Of a stretch of 64,000 bases of DNA, positions 39,301 through 46,287 are shown piece by piece. The translations under genes were made by a program, and so were the position numbers. Origin of the DNA: Apoda limacodes. Lineage: Eukaryota; Arthropoda; Insecta; Lepidoptera; Limacodidae. Positions within the stretch are counted from its first letter, which is position 1, and every line of letters starts with the position of its first letter. Below the pieces are notes generated by a model, which worked only from the letters and a program-made list of their open reading frames with translations, searched no databases and had not been told where the DNA came from. The stretch is taken from the NCBI GenBank assembly GCA_946406115.1, contig OX291557.1, positions 7,720,501-7,784,500 on the forward strand. The letters run 5' to 3'.

Positions 39301-40722
39301 CGTGAAAGTTACAGGAAAAAATGTAAAGAGGTATGTACCTTTTTACTTAAAATGCGGGAAAATACCATATGACAAAGCCACATAATTATTTAATCTATAT
39401 AGGCCCTAGTTTAGATTTGAAACACCTAAAAAATGCTCCTTGTTGGTTCAACACCATCTATTAAAGCTTTTTGAACTATTTTTGTCTTTTAATTTCAGCC
39501 GTTGGAAAATCCCTCATTACGTAGGAAAAATAAAATCTCTGTCTCTTGCGTGGTAGACAATTTTCAGATGCATGGACAATATCAAACAAGTCCTAAGTTC
39601 ATAACAAACTGAAGGAAAATTATAAAGCCATATGTATGTACATATCTAAGCAATGTAAAGCCACAGCATGCAAGGAAATTGCATGCACGAGCTACAACAA
39701 TGTAGCAAACATGAATAAACTATAATTATAACACACACGGGTGCAGCGCAGAACATTACGGATACGTTTAGATACAATGAAATCTAAACATTAAAGCATA
39801 AAATGTGTCTTGTGACACTTAATTATAAATATTACACATACATAATTGTAATAATTCAATTCGGTATAAATAGGACACATTACATTACTCACTTGTTATG
39901 ATGAAAGCAGTGTAAGTCAGGATTGCGAATTTCATGTGTTTTACTTTTACTCCTTAATTTAGAGAAATATCATCTGGCTTGTTACTATTTTTGGGACCTA
40001 ACAATTTTAGGTTTTTTTTTTAATTACGAAAATATTAAGGTTAAGTGCGCAAGAATTTGATTAATTTTGTTACAGTCATGAATACACTTTTTACGTGAAA
40101 AAAATATATTAAAATAATTTTATAATATTAATAATTAAAAGAATTTGCTAATATTATAATAATTTGCCTATTTAAAACAGGTAGTAAAAAATTCTGATAC
40201 TCTATTCATTATTAATAAATATTTAGGTAAATATAATACATAAAAAAGGTTATATTTTATACCGACAAAAAACCGAGAAAATCGAGATTTTCAACGTGCG
40301 GTCACGTGCCAGCACCTATCGTACGCGGAACTGTGTCTATTTGTATGCTTCAATAGTATAATATGTAATTGTACACTGGTTGATACGGCAGTCTTTTGTC
40401 AGGGTATGCCATAGACTTAATCACATTCCACACTAATATTATAAAAGCGAAAGTGTATTTGTTGCTCCTTCAAGCTGCACCAGCTGGGCAGATGTAGATG
40501 AATTTTAGAATCGAGATAGCTAATATCTTGGATTAAAATATATAAATGCATTAGATTACCGACCATAGTGTGAGTCCTTGTCGTGTGGTATGTTCCCATT
40601 AGGCTCTAGCCTGTCGAGGCACTCCTCCGAGTACCCGTTGTAAGGCAGTTTCCCCCGCCCCCCGCCGTTCTGCTGCCTCCCCCGACAGTCGCCGTTGTCC
40701 CCGTCAGGCTCGTCTTTTGTGG
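12296..40722 (-). CDS. Eip63E: PFTAIRE cyclin-dependent kinase (Eip63E/CDK14), 9 exons, 5' end missing
   Basis: Serine/threonine kinase of the CDK14/15 family. In vertebrates CDK14 works with membrane-tethered cyclin Y; Drosophila Eip63E binds CycY and is needed in development. Joined exons give 452 residues plus stop, numbered here from the first full codon. Glycine loop LGEGSYATV is at 137-145, VALK lysine at 160, the diagnostic PFTAIRE helix at 171-177 ([12 protein letters not shown]), catalytic HRDVKPQN from 250 with Asp252, DFG at 270-272, activation segment [17 protein letters not shown] to 297, and tail [10 protein letters not shown] from 431. The subdomain VIII motif is PPD, as in this family, rather than APE. 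All eight introns have GT/AG ends and matching phases. Exons upstream of 40722 were not found. It could be called Cdk14; family identity is certain. Confidence 0.95.
12929..13190 (-). CDS. Eip63E: Kinase exon 8: C-lobe end, GC-rich and divergent
   Basis: Acceptor TTTGGCAAACAG and donor GATG|GTATGG bound 262 nt (residues 344-430). It starts [18 protein letters not shown] and ends with [16 protein letters not shown], matching the family LGTPxEDTWPGV and LPPRLxEL blocks. The centre (about 364-405) is Arg/Ala/Gly-rich ([20 protein letters not shown]) and does not align with the usual F..Y.P..L segment of the family. The DNA is strikingly GC-rich compared with every neighbouring exon and intron. 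Confidence 0.93.
13371..13510 (-). CDS. Eip63E: Kinase exon 7: subdomains IX-X
   Basis: Acceptor TTTCCCGCAG and donor AAG|GTACTA bound 140 nt (residues 297-343). It completes Asp297 and continues [33 protein letters not shown] and DQLDKIFK. The DMWGVGC block is the conserved subdomain IX aspartate region. The 180-nt intron to exon 8 is the shortest of the gene. Confidence 0.95.
13984..14120 (-). CDS. Eip63E: Kinase exon 6: catalytic loop, DFG and activation segment
   Basis: Acceptor TGTTTGTCAG and donor CCCG|GTAAGT bound 137 nt. It supplies the last base of Arg251 and then [20 protein letters not shown] and [20 protein letters not shown], ending WYRPP before the split Asp297. The catalytic Asp (252), Asn (257) and DFG (270-272) are all intact, so the enzyme is predicted to be active. 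Confidence 0.96.
14121..16621. other. Intron 5 of the kinase (2.5 kb)
   Basis: AT-rich and without coding signals. 14690-14760 (CAACTCGCACTTGACTGG...ACCCTGCATAG) is a fragment of the GGAACCC...ACTCGCACTTGGCC repeat. 15690-15735 (ACAAATCTTTCCTCTTTATAATATTAGTG) is a retrotransposon 3' end in plus orientation. Nothing else is recognised. Confidence 0.55.
16622..16746 (-). CDS. Eip63E: Kinase exon 5: subdomains V-VI, ends within HR|D
   Basis: Acceptor GATACGCAG and donor CACAG|GTATGT bound 125 nt (residues 210-250 plus two bases of Arg251). It encodes [38 protein letters not shown] and VLH. The family normally has VN/HTDL at the exon start; here the first residue is Asp. The next intron splits the HRD motif after the second base of the Arg codon. 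Confidence 0.95.
16930..17058 (+). mobile_element. SINE-like repeat, copy 1
   Basis: The copy runs from TTTTTTGAAAGGTCGGCAACA through GCGTCCATAGGCTACGGTGACC and CGTCAGGCGGACCGTTAG to TTAGTGGCATAAAAAAA. Three further copies occur in the window (17279-17410, 27601-27745, and inverted at 48303-48425). The shared A-rich end indicates retroposition; it looks like the 3' part of a lepidopteran SINE or CR1-like LINE. Confidence 0.75.
17279..17410 (+). mobile_element. SINE-like repeat, copy 2, abutting a kinase splice donor
   Basis: Same family and orientation as the copy 220 bp to its left. Its A-rich tail ends at 17410, and the exon 4 donor GTGAGTAAC occupies 17419-17411. The minus-strand intron therefore keeps only nine bases before running into the poly(T) of the inserted element. 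Confidence 0.8.
17420..17594 (-). CDS. Eip63E: Kinase exon 4: VALK lysine and PFTAIRE helix
   Basis: Acceptor CTTTTCAACAG and donor GTA|GTGAGT bound 175 nt (completes Asn151, then residues 152-209). It encodes [40 protein letters not shown] and [25 protein letters not shown] replaces the PSTAIRE of Cdk1/2 and defines the family. The upstream neighbour intron is 3.4 kb. Confidence 0.96.
17595..21021. other. Intron 3 of the kinase (3.4 kb)
   Basis: 17650-18085 carries a dispersed repeat (GAAGGAGGTAACCAGAGCAG...AAATGGCGGATTTTATGCG...AACTATAAGCAGGC); a related copy lies at 29400-29730. 19985-20100 (GGGGCGCGGGTTCTATATTC then TTTGTGTTTGTCTTAAGTC) looks like a decayed tRNA-derived SINE. One short plus-strand frame at 20316-20537 is listed separately. 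The rest is AT-rich without signals. Confidence 0.5.
20316..20537 (+). CDS. Unassigned 73-residue reading frame inside a kinase intron
   Basis: An ATG-initiated frame of 73 codons on the strand opposite the kinase ([18 protein letters not shown]...RRQNVITI). It is basic at the C-terminus ([12 protein letters not shown]), with no signal peptide, membrane segment or motif that I recognise. There is no obvious splice site or promoter. It may be a chance frame or a transposon remnant; I list it because it is the longest clean frame in the intron. Confidence 0.15.
   Translation: MKIYSKYVSILVTSSKTGFFSRNTSQYLKLCTNKARPNNTDTKVQEYANIFRLLDMARRNATRMLRRQNVITI
21022..21113 (-). CDS. Eip63E: Kinase exon 3: glycine-rich loop
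   Basis: Acceptor TTGTCTACAG and a strong donor AGCAA|GTAAGTAAG bound 92 nt (residues 121-150 plus two bases of Asn151). It encodes [20 protein letters not shown] and [10 protein letters not shown], the start of the kinase domain. The GDSPFGK lead-in matches insect Eip63E. Confidence 0.95.
21209..21289 (-). repeat. tRNA-like sequence with enlarged anticodon loop
   Basis: Read on the minus strand: acceptor GCCTCGA pairs with TCGAGGT (first pair G-T); D arm TAGCTCAATTGGTAGAGC fits the Pol III A box; GGTTCAAGTCC fits the B box. The anticodon stem CTTAC/GTAAG encloses a 13-base loop (GTGTACATGTACT) instead of 7, so it cannot be a standard functional tRNA. A related copy at 55441-55513 shares flanking sequence, which points to a tRNA-derived SINE family. 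Confidence 0.6.
21290..21420. repeat. Body of the tRNA-like repeat
   Basis: The sequence beyond the tRNA-like head (AAAATCCCAACATCTTTAC...GAACGTCACAATCAACTTCTAATGACTTATTAAGTCC) matches the region next to the second copy (55540-55630: AAAATCCCAACTACATCTTTG...GAGCGTCACATACAACTCCTAGTGACTTATAAAGTCC). Two independent genomic copies confirm a dispersed repeat rather than a tRNA gene. Confidence 0.65.
22027..22540 (+). mobile_element. Non-autonomous element with internally duplicated left end
   Basis: A roughly 140-bp block beginning GAAGTGAAAACTT and containing GCGGCGTTGTGCACTTTTTTTGG and GTCAGGTCACGTGTCC occurs at 22027 and again at 22167, about 95% identical. The unit continues through CAGGGAGGTTGGATATGG to AGGTTTTCACTTCTGCCGGC near 22484-22503, so GAAGTGAAAAC and GTTTTCACTTC form inverted ends. 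An inverted relative with one left block lies at about 35955-36302. There is no protein coding; the 165-residue minus frame across 22435-22932 spans element and flank and is not a gene. Confidence 0.7.
23777..23796. repeat. 20-bp perfect palindrome
   Basis: CAAACTGTTTAAACAGTTTG is self-complementary and flanked by CTGCC(GA) and GCAG, extending it as a quasi-palindrome. It lies in AT-rich intron 2 DNA with no gene context. Confidence 0.85.
26373..26470. mobile_element. About 98-bp foldback MITE-like element
   Basis: CATTGTGTATTAAGGGCGGT at the left end is an imperfect inverted match of ACCGCCCGTGTTACACACAATG at the right end, with 56 bases between. There is no coding capacity. Confidence 0.65.
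27246..27448 (-). CDS. Eip63E: Kinase exon 2: basic N-terminal linker
   Basis: Acceptor CTTTTGTGCAG and donor GGG|GTAAG bound 203 nt (completes Asp53, then residues 54-120). It encodes [20 protein letters not shown], a basic stretch with [13 protein letters not shown], and [10 protein letters not shown], leading directly into GDSPFG of the next exon. RxxSxS and KRFSAF resemble the Ser-rich, 14-3-3/phosphorylation-prone linker of CDK14/Eip63E; the RPKSEAF block is shared with the fly protein as I remember it. Confidence 0.92.
27601..27745 (+). mobile_element. SINE-like repeat, copy 3
   Basis: This copy (GGTGAGCAACGCGTGAGTAATG...CCATCAGGCGGACCGTTAGC...AGCACAAACA then poly(A)) is of the same family as 16930-17058, with a run of about 16 A (interrupted at 27746) marking the 3' end. 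It lies 150 bases upstream, in gene orientation, of kinase exon 2. Confidence 0.75.
27746..33160. other. Kinase intron 1, right-hand part of repeats
   Basis: No gene found. 29400-29730 is a dispersed repeat (TATGTCTGTTCC...CTAAACGGCTGGATCGATTTC). 30870-31145 is another (CGCCATCTATTGTCAAGTAG...TTGGAGCCGTTTCCGAGATTCAG...TTGCTCGTTCAAAAGTATTAG). 31340-31560 resembles a retrotransposon 3' end (TATCCCGGACAGTCAAAAG...CTACAGCTATAGC). 32190-32865 has GC-rich inverted ends, described as a separate feature. Confidence 0.5.
32351..32861. repeat. GC-rich inverted repeat around an AT-rich core
   Basis: GCGGGCGCGGGTGCGGGTG at 32351-32369 is matched in inverted orientation by 32843-32861 with one mismatch. 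A second pair (GGGCGCGTG near 32197 and CACGCGCCC at 32821) lies outside or beside it. The GC islands stand out sharply from the AT-rich surroundings. It may be a non-autonomous transposon with GC-rich ends. Confidence 0.5.
33165..33430 (-). mobile_element. Complete short copy of the GGGCGGGT retro-element family
   Basis: It is bounded by CTAATATTATAAATTCGAAAG on the left and GGGCAAAAGCTAGTA on the right. The interior holds AAGATGAAATTTGGCATGG, AGATAGTTTGAGTCCCGGGG and CCAAATTTAGGGCGGGTGTC. Related copies are at 3125-3815, 38400-38645 and 63150-63556. Confidence 0.7.
33432..33748. mobile_element. 317-bp MITE with about 33-bp terminal inverted repeats
   Basis: TATATAAACCTGACTCAAAA at the left (33434 onward, extending through CTACTTGCAA to 33464) is matched in inverted orientation by 33716-33748 with a couple of mismatches. 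Both ends finish in TA repeats, compatible with a TA target site as used by Tc1/mariner-type MITEs. It sits immediately beside the preceding retro-element copy. There is no coding frame. Confidence 0.75.
33749..39235. other. Kinase intron 1, central part
   Basis: No gene found. 34800-35270 contains a dispersed repeat (GAGATTTGCACGCCATTATAAAAGC...AACCGTTTTTGAGGTAC). 37560-37760 (TTTGTTCCGGCTAATCTCTGAAATGGC) and 37850-38005 (GGACGAAGTCGCGGGTAC, CGGCGGG-like end GGGTCAGCTAGTG) are parts of common lepidopteran transposons. 38400-38645 is an inverted GGGCGGGT retro-element tail. 34540-34570 is a short TATG microsatellite. Confidence 0.5.
35955..36302 (-). mobile_element. Inverted second copy of the 22-kb element
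   Basis: GCACTCCGGGAGTGCCGGCAGAAGTGT (start at 35979), CAGGTCACGTGTCC and AAAAGTGCACAACGCCGC...AAGTGTTCACTTC (to 36302) are the reverse complement of 22167-22540. Only one left block is present here, so the duplication at 22 kb is private to that insertion. Confidence 0.7.
39236..39556 (+). CDS. Truncated SAP-domain mini-gene or transposon first exon
   Basis: A plus-strand exon 39236-39330 (two in-frame ATGs, 39236 and 39239) encodes [20 protein letters not shown], then [11 protein letters not shown], and ends at AG|GTATGT. An acceptor AATTTCAG at 39491-39498 would join a short second exon (39499-39556) ending in TAG and rich in Ile/Lys/Leu. The first exon fits the start of a SAP DNA-binding motif (LKxELRKRxxxxxGxK), but the second helix (xLVERL) is missing. 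SAP-led first exons with this wording occur in insect transposon-related proteins as I recall. Most likely a transposon relic inside the kinase intron; expression is not shown. Confidence 0.35.
39557..40563. other. Kinase intron 1, part nearest exon 1
   Basis: AT-rich DNA without genes. 40255-40330 (AAAAACCGAGAAAATCGAGATTTTC...CGGTCACGTGCC) is nearly repeated inverted at 48735-48790 (CGACCGCACGTAGAAAATCTCGATATTCTCGGTTTTTT-like), so both belong to a dispersed repeat. Confidence 0.45.
40564..40722 (-). CDS. Eip63E: Kinase exon 1 (first one found): acidic/Gly-rich N-terminal region
   Basis: Acceptor TTATTGTTGCAG and an unusual donor TATG|GTCGGT bound 159 nt. The frame completes a split codon x|CC, then gives [40 protein letters not shown] and [12 protein letters not shown] (residues 1-52). 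The phase fits exon 2 exactly (G|AT, Asp53). The segment is not conserved in families I know, as expected for the variable N-terminus. The acceptor shows that at least one more upstream exon exists. The donor is weak but is the only one that keeps the frame. Confidence 0.8.
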
Positions 40723-41560
40723 CTGCAACAATAAAGTTACTGTTAATACCACTAAAAATATAAAACTAGAGTATATAGCAACATAATCTAACAAAAAACT
40801 ACTTGTTGATTTGAACGATAAAATTCAAATCTGTTATGCCAAACGCAAAAACTGGTTGAAGTCCAATACTGACCCAGTCAACGTACTGTCCGACTTTTTT
40901 TAGGCAATTATGCACCTATGTACTTCATAAATTCATGTGAAATTTAAACCCCACCACCACCGACTTACCGAATGTTGTATAAAGATAATAGTAGTATGTA
41001 AAAAATGTTATAACAGCCTTTACACAAAATTCAATCGCTAAACTTTTACAATAATTTTGCAATCAATCAACTAAATGGAAGAGTAATAGTGCCCTGAGTG
41101 TTGAAAAGAAGAAAAAGATGAAAATATTAAATAACAAGTTCGAAAAATGCTTAATCACCTAAATCATTAGACTTGGGGTTGGGACGTTATATAATCTAAT
41201 TGCGTGTTATCAGAATATTTTGTTTCTAAAGTGATGCCTATCATAATGATTATAATATCATAATTTAATAAAGGAATAAAATATTAGCATTTCAATCTAA
41301 TCAACATTAGATACCTACTCATGTTCCATGCACTTATCACACACTGAATAGGTGTTATTGAAGTGTTATCTGTTACGAATGATTAATTGCCTATTTATCG
41401 ATTAAATATTCATGCAATGAAACGCATTTTTGATCTCGATATAATGAAATTAACAAAATAAAAGACTATAATCCGTCTTTGCATGGACAAAGGATATCCA
41501 ACTGGCATGGGTACACAATCCCCTCGTACATTTAGTAACAGTTTTGTCAAAGTTAGCGTC
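40723..41560. other. Upstream kinase intron, no features
   Basis: AT-rich DNA; I see no exon, repeat family or RNA gene that I can support. Confidence 0.4.
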
Positions 41561-41564
41561 CAGA

Positions 41565-42008
41565 CCGGCAATTTTATCGCCGACTACGACAAAATTAGTA
41601 CTAGCTTTTTCTATGACTATATCGACAAAATTAACAGACATTTTCTCAGACTACGACGACATTATGACTGACTTTATCTCCGACTACGTTGACATTGTGG
41701 CCGGCTTTTTCAGACTACTTCGACATTGTGAGTGACTATTTCTTCGACAAAATCCATATATAATTGACTGACTTCTCCGTCTACGTCGACATTATGGCTG
41801 ACTTTTTCACCGACTACGCCATTATGAATGACTTTTTCTTCTACTAAGAAGACATTATGACTGATTTCCTCTCCGACTACGTCGACATTATAGCTGAGTT
41901 TTTCGCCATTATGACTGACTTCCTCTCCGACTACGTCGACATTATAGCTAAGTTTTTCTCCAACTATATTGACATTGTGATTGACTTTTACACCGACTAC
42001 GTCACAAT
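41565..42008. repeat. 33-bp minisatellite
   Basis: Units of about 33 bp around CGACTACGTCGACATTAT plus GACTGACTTTTTCTC repeat about 12-13 times. The left units are more diverged; the pair near 41875-41950 is nearly identical. Because 33 is divisible by three, one frame stays open over several units and encodes an 11-residue period such as DYVDIIAEFFS (41857-42000). Stop codons in the left part and drifting unit lengths (some shortened) argue against a protein repeat. Confidence 0.85.
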
Positions 42009-44280
42009 ATATAATACCGTACAGCCAACAACAATGTGGAAACTATTATCTATCACTGTAATAGTTTTTTTTCGATTGTCTTTTTTAGGTAAAGAGAAAA
42101 CAAATAAACAAAAAAAAATTCAAAAACCTATCCTCGTCATACTTGACTAGCTACTCGTTCGCGATTACACCCGTGAAAAACCAATTTCTAACTCATTCAA
42201 AACAAAAAAAATGTCTAAAATACTTTTTAATATTGATGATTTATAGTTTGTCAAATGTCATCCAAATCCGTTTAGCAAATTGTACGTAGTTGAGTAACAA
42301 AACATTCATCTTTACAAACTTAAGTAAGAGTTTAAATCTGAAAAGGTACAAAATTTTCTTTCACGAATTTGTACGTAATCCCTTTTCGATTCAGAACCTG
42401 TAATGTAACACTGAGCTATTCTTAACATTAACTGTAAAATTCCAAGCAAGATTATCTTTCAAATTGCAAAAAATACACAAATATCAGATAACAAATATGT
42501 ATGTATCATAGTTTTCACACTCAAATAGATCTGTCAGGAAAAACGATATAGATCATACAAAGGCACAAACGCCATCTGCTGGAGGCAGTGCGATAATTGA
42601 AAACTGGTCTAGCGAGCACAATTCGTAGCAATATAACACTAACTTATCCCAAATCCGACACAACACGCACCTACCGTACATTATCCACAATACAACGCGA
42701 ATTTCCCCGCGGAATAAACCGAGAAAATCAGATTACTTTATTAAATAGTAACAGGAACGTGTATTCGCGGAAGATAATTCGTGCAAACATACCGTGTGAA
42801 AGTGCTGAGTAAATATAACCGTCAAACAATGGTTATTGGTTCTTTTCCGGGGCAGATTACGGCGGGATTAACGTAAAGTCAGTTAGTTAGGGCACGTGCG
42901 GTACATGCGATAAGAGGTGCTCACAGAGAACAATGCACACGTTACTGTGGGTTTCCAGAGATATATATATATGTATATTCAGAAACCAAAACCATTGTTT
43001 CGAATAAAGCAATATCTCCAGCTTGAGTAATTTCCTTGCCTTATAGATCGGCCATCTTTCTCCCGGAGGCAGATTAGGCAAACGAACGTAATCCAATCTA
43101 TTGTTGACAAAATTCAAATTCGTTTTTCGTTTTAAGTACAAACTGTGTCTGTCTGTGATAAATTGTATAAATAAATCAGTACGTAACCCTTAATTGTTGT
43201 CTCGAATAACGTGTAAACAAAACTCTTTATGATAATAAACAGGAAGAAAGGTTAACGGAATGTTATAGGATATAATACTGAGAGAATTCACAATTTACGC
43301 GAGCTAAAATTGCCAGGAAATAGAATTTAGCACAGACAACAGAAAGCGGACAAGAGCAGGCCCGAGGCGGACAAGTTAATTGCGATCCGCCCGAGCGTCC
43401 CAACGCCACCGCTACCAAGGAAATTATTCCTACCACACACGCTCGTTTGACCCTTCACACAGGATAGGCAGGACAAGTATTAAAAAAACTCAAATGGTTA
43501 TGTTCTTAAGAGGATTGTGAAGCTGAATGATTTCATGCGCTTAGCGTTTCTTCCCTTCTAAAGCTGGTTTCATTACCACGATTTTTGAAAATGTTGTTTC
43601 GTTTTATTGTATGTTTTCATTAAAAAATATTATTGATAGAATTGACAAAATATTTGCACTTTACCATTTCAATACAAATGTTCATTTGCAAATCATTGTA
43701 TACAATAACAAACCAAAAAAAAGTAAGTAGACCTTTAGTAGTTTTGGATAATATTTACAATATTTACGTGGAAATAGATTTAGAGTACACATTTTGTACG
43801 AAACCGTGCACTTTTACTTCAATGTCCTCTTAAGTAAAAAAAATATCTAATTAATTATATTATGCGGTAACGGTAGGTACCTTAATAGATGGGTACGGTC
43901 GTTTCGTAAACATCATCATGGAAGTAAACAAATTGTTTTATTTTTTCCGTGATCCGACTGAATTGGTCGTAGGCACGTACGCTGCAGGAGCACGAACATT
44001 GTAGCTTATATAGTTGTAGAAAATACTCGAGGAAAAAGAACCTGTATGGTAGGCATGTGTTTTCATGCGCACGTTTTTTTTTTTAAATAGAAGACTTCAT
44101 TTTATAGTTACGTTACGTAAAGGATGTGTTTTAATTAGTATTTTCAATCGAGCAATAATCTATTAAAGTTTAGAATTGGAACATGATGTGTTTCTTCTTT
44201 TTTTTTTTTCTTAAAAAGGGGGTTTTAAGAGATTAAACAGCATACGTATCGCATATTATACTATATTATATTTCTTGAGT
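42009..44280. other. No supportable gene
   Basis: 42560-42590 (AACGCCATCTGCTGGAGGC) resembles a repeat border. 42860-43140 and 43330-43450 are less AT-rich, the latter with CGGACAAG repeated and CCGCCCGAGCGTCCC, but neither shows a convincing exon on either strand. 43880-44240 is AT-rich with homopolymer runs. Confidence 0.4.
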
Positions 44281-44289
44281 TACAGAGTT

Positions 44290-44553
44290 TTCTGCTAGCT
44301 TTACGTAAAGTTAGCAGAACACTAATGAAAAAATTGGGATTTAGAGAAAACCAAATACATAGGAATTTGCCGCTAATTTTCTATGTATTTGGTTTTCTCT
44401 AAATCCCCTTTCTTCGTTATTGTTCTGCTAACTTTACGTAAAGTTAGAATATAAGAGCGGCAAATTTTATTTTTTCACGGATAAATCACGGCAAATTACG
44501 CCACTTATTTCATTCCGATTTGCGATAGTTGTTCTGCTAACTTTACGTACATA
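44290..44553. repeat. Nested palindromes with an ACTTTACGTAAAGT core
   Basis: 44290-44319 is a 30-bp palindrome with one mismatch (TTCTGCTAGCTTTACG...AGCAGAA). 44428-44447 is a 20-bp perfect palindrome (CTAACTTTACGTAAAGTTAG). 44531-44549 is a half copy. Between the first two, 44336-44362 and 44381-44407 are perfect 27-bp inverted repeats (GGGATTTAGAGAAAACC...), and the outer flanks also pair imperfectly, so 44290-44447 can fold into one long stem with palindromic feet. Probably a foldback transposon; no coding. Confidence 0.8.
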
Positions 44554-45790
44554 TGTTTTTTGCCGTGCAAATAGTGAACACTATTCTGTGCATATGTACA
44601 GTAATTAAGGAATTAAAAACGCTATTAAAAACTAAAAAAAAAAAAAAATAGTTTTGTAACAAGGTTATCTTAATGAAAACCAAAAATAAAACGCTGTTTA
44701 TAAAATAATAATGTTAGTACCTAATCATGGTTTAAGCACGAAACTTCCATGGCCTCATAATTTAAATGCCCGATTCTCGTAAAGTAACAAAGGTCGTTAA
44801 CGGAATGAGATATTCAATAAAGAATTATAAGGGGCTATCATTGCCAGAAGTGTTTGACAAATTGCCTCTGAAAGGGGCACAATGACAAAAGATTTGGATT
44901 GGCAATTAAATTAAAGCTTTTTAAAGACATTCTCGATTATTTATGGACGTAAAATTAAAGGGGTTTCTTTTAGGGGTTGGATCTAAAATCCTACTAAGCC
45001 TCTTTTATGTTTTATAACTTTTGAATAATGTACCTATTTAAAAGATAGATTGTACTTAAGTATTAAAATGACTTTTTTTTTTATAATCTATTAGCTTTTG
45101 ACCATAACTGCTCCCGTATACTTTAGAATTTAACGATGGTTAAAAGACAATTTTATTGCATTTAACTACCTATCCCCATTTTTTAAAACGTACATGGACA
45201 AATATTAAATTCCCTTTTCTTATGAAGTTGTACTTTTAAGTTGTTAAAGGTCAAAAAAAATAATTAAAAAGGCGTTCAATAGATCTATGGTTATATAAAT
45301 CCTATGCGCGCATCCATTACAACCTCACCTTGACCCCACACAGTGCTGTTTTTAATCATTTTCAAGTTATTATAATTGGATTCGGGTTGTTAAGTAGCAC
45401 AGAAGAAATAAAAGTTGCTAATGTCACGGAATATTAAGGAAGACATAGAAATTCCTCTAGCCAAATGTCAAATAGTGTTACAATACCACCGAACAGCAAC
45501 GTGCCAAGCTGGCCAATGTTTTTTCTAGATATGCCAAAGTAATTTAGACGAAAATACAGGAACATCTGTATTTTTACTTTTTTTATATCCTCAAAGATGG
45601 CCGAGATAATAGCAATCAAAGTGCGCATTTTAGCGCGTCCCATAATTAAAACGCACTCGGCGTTTGATCGCGCTGTGACGTCACGATTCCTGTCAACGCG
45701 ACAACGAAGCGCGCCGCCCGGAGTGCAGGCATTCTTATTCATTCAATCCCCGATGCTGGTCGCTCGTACTTGCGGTTTTATTACGAAACA

Positions 45791-46003
45791 ATGAATAGCA
45801 AATACTGTGCAGTGCCTAAATGTTTTAATTCCAATGTTAAAACACCCGACAAACTGTTTTTTAATATACCTAAAAATCATATAATATGGAAGAAATGGAT
45901 GACCGCAATACGGAGACAGGATTCAATAGGACCAAAGACTGTTGCATTTTGTAGTGAAGATCATTTCAATGAAAGAAACTATTTAATTTGTCCTTTCCCG
46001 TGA
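45791..46003 (+). pseudogene. Truncated THAP DNA-binding domain
   Basis: An ATG frame of 70 residues, MNSKYCAVPKCFNSNVKTPD followed by KLFFNIPKNHIIWKKWM and VAFCSEDHFNERNY. It shows the THAP zinc-finger pattern: Cys6 and Cys11 (C-x4-C), the conserved Trp, and the FCSEDHF block that supplies the last Cys and His. Spacing in the last pair is C-x3-H, as in several insect copies I recall, rather than C-x2-H. It ends in a stop before the conserved AVP-type end of the domain, so it is incomplete. THAP domains lead P-element transposases and many insect proteins; the context favours a transposon remnant. Confidence 0.7.
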
Positions 46004-46119
46004 TTATTACCTATTACCTACCTACCTAGTACCTACTACTGACCTAGAATAACCACGCGATAAGTAGGTAGGTATTTCAAAAAAGCAATGATACGTATTG
46101 GACGTATAATATTCCGTAA

Positions 46120-46287
46120 TAGCTGCTGCCCGCGACTTCATCTGCGCTTAAATTATAGCCTACATGTTATTCTGATGTATAAGCAACATGATGGTAAAGT
46201 TTCATTAAAATCCATCCAGTAGTTTTTGCGTGAAAGAGGGACAAACATCCATCCAAACAAACTTTCACGTTTATAATATTAGTAGGA
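46120..46287 (+). mobile_element. Retrotransposon 3' tail inserted in the THAP relic
   Basis: TGCCCGCGACTTCATCTGCG, ATCCATCCAGTAGTTTTTGCG and CGTTTATAATATTAGTAGGA are the hallmark blocks of a very common lepidopteran LINE/SINE 3' end. Orientation is plus; the insertion lies about 120 bases after the THAP stop codon. Confidence 0.75.

Noticed and set aside
41450..42150. Several frames on both strands at the minisatellite
   Set aside because: They follow from the 33-bp period; neighbouring units carry stops, and no start or splice context supports a gene.
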